NCBI RefSeq assembly: GCF_900497595.1
Contig: NZ_UFQO01000001.1
Location: forward strand, 372,001 to 436,000
DNA from: Treponema pectinovorum
Lineage (GTDB): Bacteria > Spirochaetota > Spirochaetia > Treponematales > Treponemataceae
Length of the DNA: 64,000 bases
Direction of reading: 5' to 3'
The position numbers and the translations under genes were made by a program. Positions 60,933 to 64,000 of this stretch are shown here, piece after piece (position 1 is the first letter of the stretch; every line of letters starts with the position of its first letter). The notes beneath the pieces are model-generated. The model was not told where the DNA came from, searched no databases, and saw only the letters and a list, made by a program, of their open reading frames with translations.

Positions 60933-62639
60933 ATGTTTTGTTTTTTACAAGTTTTTTGTTCTCTTTTTTCTGCCACACTCCTTTCGCTTTCCATTCCAAA
61001 TGAGCTTTACAAACTCGGTTGCCCAGTATTAGCACTTTTTTCACTGGTTCCTCTGTACATAGCAATATCCCGTTCAAAAAGTTACAAAGGAGCATTTTGG
61101 CTTTGCTTTTTGCACGGAGGTTTTACACATCTTGTCTCGAGTTTCTGGCTAAAAAATTTTCAGGGACTGGCAGCTTTTACTTTGGGTGCAAGCCTTGTTG
61201 GAACAGCCTTTATTGAAGCATTCGTAGGTCTATTTTTATACTTTCCGTATTCAAATCAAAAAAATCGCGAAAATTTTTCCAGCAGTCTTAAGATATTTTA
61301 TTTTGCAGCACTTTATGTGATTTATGAATGGTGCAAATCAACAGGATTTTTGGCATATCCCTGGGGAACTCTTTCTATGACAGCGTTCAACTGGCCTATT
61401 ATGATGCAAATTGCCGACATAACAAGCCAATATGGAGTTTCATTTTTGTTTGCATATTTTAGTGCTTTTGTCGCACAAGGCGTAATAATCTATGCGACGA
61501 GATTTAGAAATTTCACTTTTAAAAAAGACCGTGCAAATTTAAAACTTTCTTTTTTTGCGATTTTTTCACTTTTTTTGCTAAGTTTTAGCTATGGAGTTTT
61601 TCAATACACAAAAGAAAGAAAACCTTTAAAAATGATAAACACGATTATGGTTCAGCAGAACATGGACACATATCGCTCAAATGAACTTGAAGCGATAGAA
61701 GTTTCACAAAATCTTACAGAAAAAGGAATTGAAATTTTTGAAAATCAAGGCGAAAAAGCAGACCTCGTTGTATGGAGCGAAGGAGTTTTAAACAAATACT
61801 GGCCTTATTCAAAAATTTACTATCAAAAATTTCCAGAAGATAAACCTCTTTTAGCTTTTATAAAGGAAAAAAATCTGCCGTTTATAATCGGCGGAGCTTT
61901 AACGATAGACAGAGACTTGCACAAATATTCAAATGCAGCGATTCTCCTGACAAAAGACGGAGATTTTGCAGGTGCTTATTCAAAACTTCACCTTGTACCG
62001 TTTGCAGAATCGATTCCTTTTGTAGAATACGAAAGCGTAAGAAAGTTCATAAAAAAAATAGCAGGTTTTTCTTACGGCTGGACACAAGGGAATAAAAATA
62101 CAGTTTTTGAAATTCCAGTAAAATCTCAAGAGGAAGATTTTTCAGGAACAGAATTGATTTCGCTTGTGGAAAGAAAAAATCAGCAATCGCAAAAAAAACA
62201 AAGCTCTGTCATAGTTTCAACTCCAATTTGTTTTGATGACGCATATTCGCACGTCTTTAGAGGGCTTTTTTTGGCAGGAACAGAACTTTTTATGAACATA
62301 ACAAACGATTCCTGGTCAAAAACGCAGTCCGCAGAATATCAGCATTTTGCAGTTTCCGCATATAGAGCGATTGAATTTAGAACAACCTTTGCACGATGCA
62401 CAAATTCCGGTTTTACTGTCGTATTAAATCCTACTGGAAAAATAATCGATTCGATTCCGCTTTTTGAAGAAGAAGTTTTATCGGCAAAAATTCCAATTTA
62501 CGAAAGAAAATTAACCCTTGCCTGCCTGCTTGGCGACTGGCTTCCTTATACCCTTATGATTTTTATCGCCTATGTGATACTAAAAGATTCCTTAAAAAAA
62601 CTTAAATTCTTTTTTGAGCGAATTCTATTGCAATCATAG
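60933..62639 (+). CDS. lnt: Apolipoprotein N-acyltransferase
   Basis: A 568-residue inner-membrane enzyme that adds the third acyl chain to lipoproteins. About seven membrane helices surround a nitrilase-fold periplasmic domain. The triad is visible as Glu283 (VVWSEG), Lys351 (GAYSKLHLVPF) and Cys433 (STPICFDD). A stretch of Lys/Gln residues (about 413-423) is inserted before the Cys. The N-terminus is short, and the start at ATG 60933 overlaps a TATAAT-like sequence, so a slightly later start is possible. Confidence 0.92.
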   Translation: MFCFLQVFCSLFSATLLSLSIPNELYKLGCPVLALFSLVPLYIAISRSKSYKGAFWLCFLHGGFTHLVSSFWLKNFQGLAAFTLGASLVGTAFIEAFVGLFLYFPYSNQKNRENFSSSLKIFYFAALYVIYEWCKSTGFLAYPWGTLSMTAFNWPIMMQIADITSQYGVSFLFAYFSAFVAQGVIIYATRFRNFTFKKDRANLKLSFFAIFSLFLLSFSYGVFQYTKERKPLKMINTIMVQQNMDTYRSNELEAIEVSQNLTEKGIEIFENQGEKADLVVWSEGVLNKYWPYSKIYYQKFPEDKPLLAFIKEKNLPFIIGGALTIDRDLHKYSNAAILLTKDGDFAGAYSKLHLVPFAESIPFVEYESVRKFIKKIAGFSYGWTQGNKNTVFEIPVKSQEEDFSGTELISLVERKNQQSQKKQSSVIVSTPICFDDAYSHVFRGLFLAGTELFMNITNDSWSKTQSAEYQHFAVSAYRAIEFRTTFARCTNSGFTVVLNPTGKIIDSIPLFEEEVLSAKIPIYERKLTLACLLGDWLPYTLMIFIAYVILKDSLKKLKFFFERILLQS

Positions 62640-62657
62640 ATTTAGTGTTTTATGATT
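62628..62657 (+). promoter_or_regulatory. nrdR promoter with overlapping inverted repeat
   Basis: TTGCAA (62628-62633), a 17-base spacer and TATGAT (62651-62656), then a leader of about 40 bases with GAGGGG before the ATG at 62703. An inverted repeat AATCATA (62632-62638)/TATGATT (62651-62657) overlaps both boxes. It does not look like the usual NrdR box. Confidence 0.6.
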
Positions 62658-62702
62658 AGAATGTTATCTAAAAACGCTATTTTGAGGGGATAAATTTAAT
62701 TT

Positions 62703-63236
62703 ATGCGCTGTCCATACTGCGGAAGCCTAGACGACAAAGTTATAGAATCGCGCACAATGGCAAACGGAGAGTCAATTCGCCGTCGCCGTGAATGCGTAAG
62801 TTGCGGCTACCGATTTACAAGTTATGAAAGAATCGAAGAAAAGCCGTTCATGGTTGTAAAACGAGATGGAAGAAGGCAGCCTTTTGACAGAACAAAACTT
62901 GAAAAAGGAATAGAGCGCGCACTTGAGAAACGACCTGTCGCAACAAATATGATAGAAAATATCGTAAACGAGATTGAAGACAAGGCGGTTTTGTCAGGCA
63001 AGGCCAATAGAGAAATTTCTACGACAGAACTTGGCGAACTCGTCCTCCAGCGTCTATACGAAGTCGATAAAGTTGCATATATCAGATTTGCTTCGGTTTA
63101 TAAGCATTTTGAAAATCTCGACGAATTTATAACAGAAGTCAACAGTCTCGATAAAAAGAACAAAACGTCAAAATCAAAAACAGATAAAAATTCAAAGCAG
63201 GAAAAAAACGATAACAAAATCTCGGAGGGATTATAA
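62703..63236 (+). CDS. nrdR: Ribonucleotide reductase repressor NrdR
   Basis: A 177-residue repressor of reductase genes. The zinc ribbon has Cys3, Cys6, Cys31 and Cys34. The ATP-cone (about 49-139) begins VVKRDGRRQPFDRTKLEKGI. A Lys-rich, Asn-rich C-terminal tail of about 25 residues is extra. The next gene starts two bases after its stop; that gene also begins with an ATP-cone, so the pair likely senses dATP. Confidence 0.95.
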   Translation: MRCPYCGSLDDKVIESRTMANGESIRRRRECVSCGYRFTSYERIEEKPFMVVKRDGRRQPFDRTKLEKGIERALEKRPVATNMIENIVNEIEDKAVLSGKANREISTTELGELVLQRLYEVDKVAYIRFASVYKHFENLDEFITEVNSLDKKNKTSKSKTDKNSKQEKNDNKISEGL

Positions 63237-63238
63237 GA

Positions 63239-64000
63239 TTGAGCGACTTTGAAAATTCAGAAAATTCTAGTGACGATTTGTCGATTTTTCCACAATGGAG
63301 AAATTTTCTTGCCTCTAATAACGCACAAGAGACAAAAGGATTTTTGCGTCAAGTTGTAAAACGCAACGGTTCTATCGAAAAATACGATCGCACAAAAATT
63401 GAACTTGCAATAAACAAAGCCATGATGGCTGTAAATAAAATTCCAAACGAAGAAAAAGCAAAACTTCTTACCGACAAAGTTGAAGAAAACCTGCGCATTC
63501 TGCTGGCTGGTCGGCGTGCGCATTCAATTCCTGCTATCGAAGAAATTCAAGACATAGTTGAAAATTCCCTTATTGAAGCAAAAGAAGTGGAAGTTGCAAA
63601 AGCCTACATACTTTACAGAGCAAAACACGAAGCAATCAGGGATTCAAAATCGTTGATGCTCGATATAAATGCGACGATGGACGGCTATCTTGCACAGTCA
63701 GACTGGCGAGTAAAGGAAAACGCAAATGTTAACTTTTCTCTTGGGGGACTTATCCTTCATAACTCTGGAACGGTAACAGCAAATTACTGGCTAAAAAACA
63801 TCTATACTCCAGAAATAACAGATGCTCATAAAACCTGTGCTTTTCATATACACGACCTTTCGATGTTTTCCGGATATTGTGCAGGCTGGTCTTTAAGGCA
63901 GCTGATAAAAGAAGGCTTAGGCGGAGTTCCAGATAAGATAACTTCAAAACCTGCAAAGCACCTTTCAACTTTGGTAAATCAAATCGTAAACTTTTTGGGC
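63239..64000 (+). CDS. nrdD: Anaerobic ribonucleoside-triphosphate reductase, 3' end outside the window
   Basis: The first 254 codons, starting TTG at 63239 after a GGAGG ribosome site at the end of nrdR; it runs off the window. An ATP-cone (about 37-125, VVKRNGSIEKYDRTKIELAI) comes first, followed by the class III reductase start (MDGYLAQSDWRVKENANVN, then HIHDLSMFSGYCAGWSLRQL). This enzyme makes deoxynucleotides without oxygen using a glycyl radical. The Gly-radical end and any activase (nrdG) are not in view. Confidence 0.9.
   Translation, partial: MSDFENSENSSDDLSIFPQWRNFLASNNAQETKGFLRQVVKRNGSIEKYDRTKIELAINKAMMAVNKIPNEEKAKLLTDKVEENLRILLAGRRAHSIPAIEEIQDIVENSLIEAKEVEVAKAYILYRAKHEAIRDSKSLMLDINATMDGYLAQSDWRVKENANVNFSLGGLILHNSGTVTANYWLKNIYTPEITDAHKTCAFHIHDLSMFSGYCAGWSLRQLIKEGLGGVPDKITSKPAKHLSTLVNQIVNFLG

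Noticed and set aside
60902-60935. A -35/-10 pair for lnt using TTGCAA and TATTAT
   Set aside because: The -10 box would overlap the ATG at 60933, so transcription would begin after the start codon; either the start is later or the promoter is elsewhere.
62640-62702. A canonical NrdR box before nrdR
   Set aside because: No sequence close to the known box was found in the leader; only a different inverted repeat is present.
1-64000. CRISPR arrays, integrase or transposase genes, prophage genes
   Set aside because: None was recognised. The only dispersed-type repeats are the two elements at 19428-21115, and no spaced identical short repeats of CRISPR form occur.

Overview
The window looks like a chromosomal segment of a spirochaete, most likely a host-associated Treponema. 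The base composition is A+T-rich with strong A/T codon bias. There is a pair of Maf-type (DUF115) flagellin-glycosylation proteins, a type II isoleucyl-tRNA synthetase, a 29-residue AURKAIP1/COX24-like basic protein next to rpoZ, and many exported proteins with no clear relatives outside treponemes. No tRNA, rRNA, CRISPR array or recognisable transposase gene was seen. Genus is inferred from gene content only.

Layout. 1-1478: OmpR-type regulator (cut by the window edge) and histidine kinase. 1441-3365 (minus): hemW and a lepB-like gene, the latter divergent from smpB (3430-3894) with a shared -35 box. 3913-5882: exported protein, tsaC-like gene, FtsB/DivIC-like gene. 6091-13523 (plus): a tightly coupled five-gene operon with a giant acidic protein, an unknown, two Maf proteins and a membrane protein with a degenerate GGDEF-like end. 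13532-19318 (minus): ileS, lipoprotein, UPRT-like, TPR lipoprotein. 19428-21115: two G+C-rich modular repeat elements in inverted orientation on either side of one exported-protein gene. 21124-24487: acyl-CoA ligase divergent from thiI. 24491-29256 (minus): GT4 glycosyltransferase plus two outer-membrane barrel proteins. 29316-32174 (plus): family 4 uracil-DNA glycosylase and priA. 32185-38888 (minus): dxs-folP-cdaA-cdaR-acpS-DUF2225-truA, nearly all overlapping. 38995-39360: a tiny ribosome-associated-type gene and rpoZ. 39535-43559 (plus): recO, recJ, M23 peptidase. 43568-48126 (minus): a conserved protein with a possible dead GHKL fold, lipoprotein, trmB, ligA. 48211-56102 (plus): polytopic membrane protein, then one uninterrupted frame joining a complete DNA polymerase IV to a signal peptide and a roughly 1540-residue outer-membrane-like protein. 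56116-60863 (minus): galactokinase-like, surE, TPR, NHL/vWA. 60933-64000 (plus): lnt, nrdR and the start of nrdD.

How the genes work together. Much of the window is housekeeping: DNA repair and recombination (ligA, recO, recJ, priA, UDG, dinB), translation (ileS, smpB, trmB, truA, thiI, tsaC), c-di-AMP synthesis (cdaA-cdaR) and precursor supply (dxs, folP, acpS). The rest concerns the envelope: lipoprotein and export processing (lnt, lepB-like), glycolipid or surface assembly (GT4 plus barrels), flagellar modification (Maf pair) and a set of exported proteins of unknown function.

Most unusual points: the DinB/outer-membrane-protein fusion with no separate start codon for the second half; the inverted modular repeats, whose hairpin stems have changed sequence while keeping perfect pairing; a group of promoters whose -10 box sits 6-7 bases before the start codon, implying leaderless mRNAs; and a signal peptidase I homologue lacking the expected catalytic lysine.
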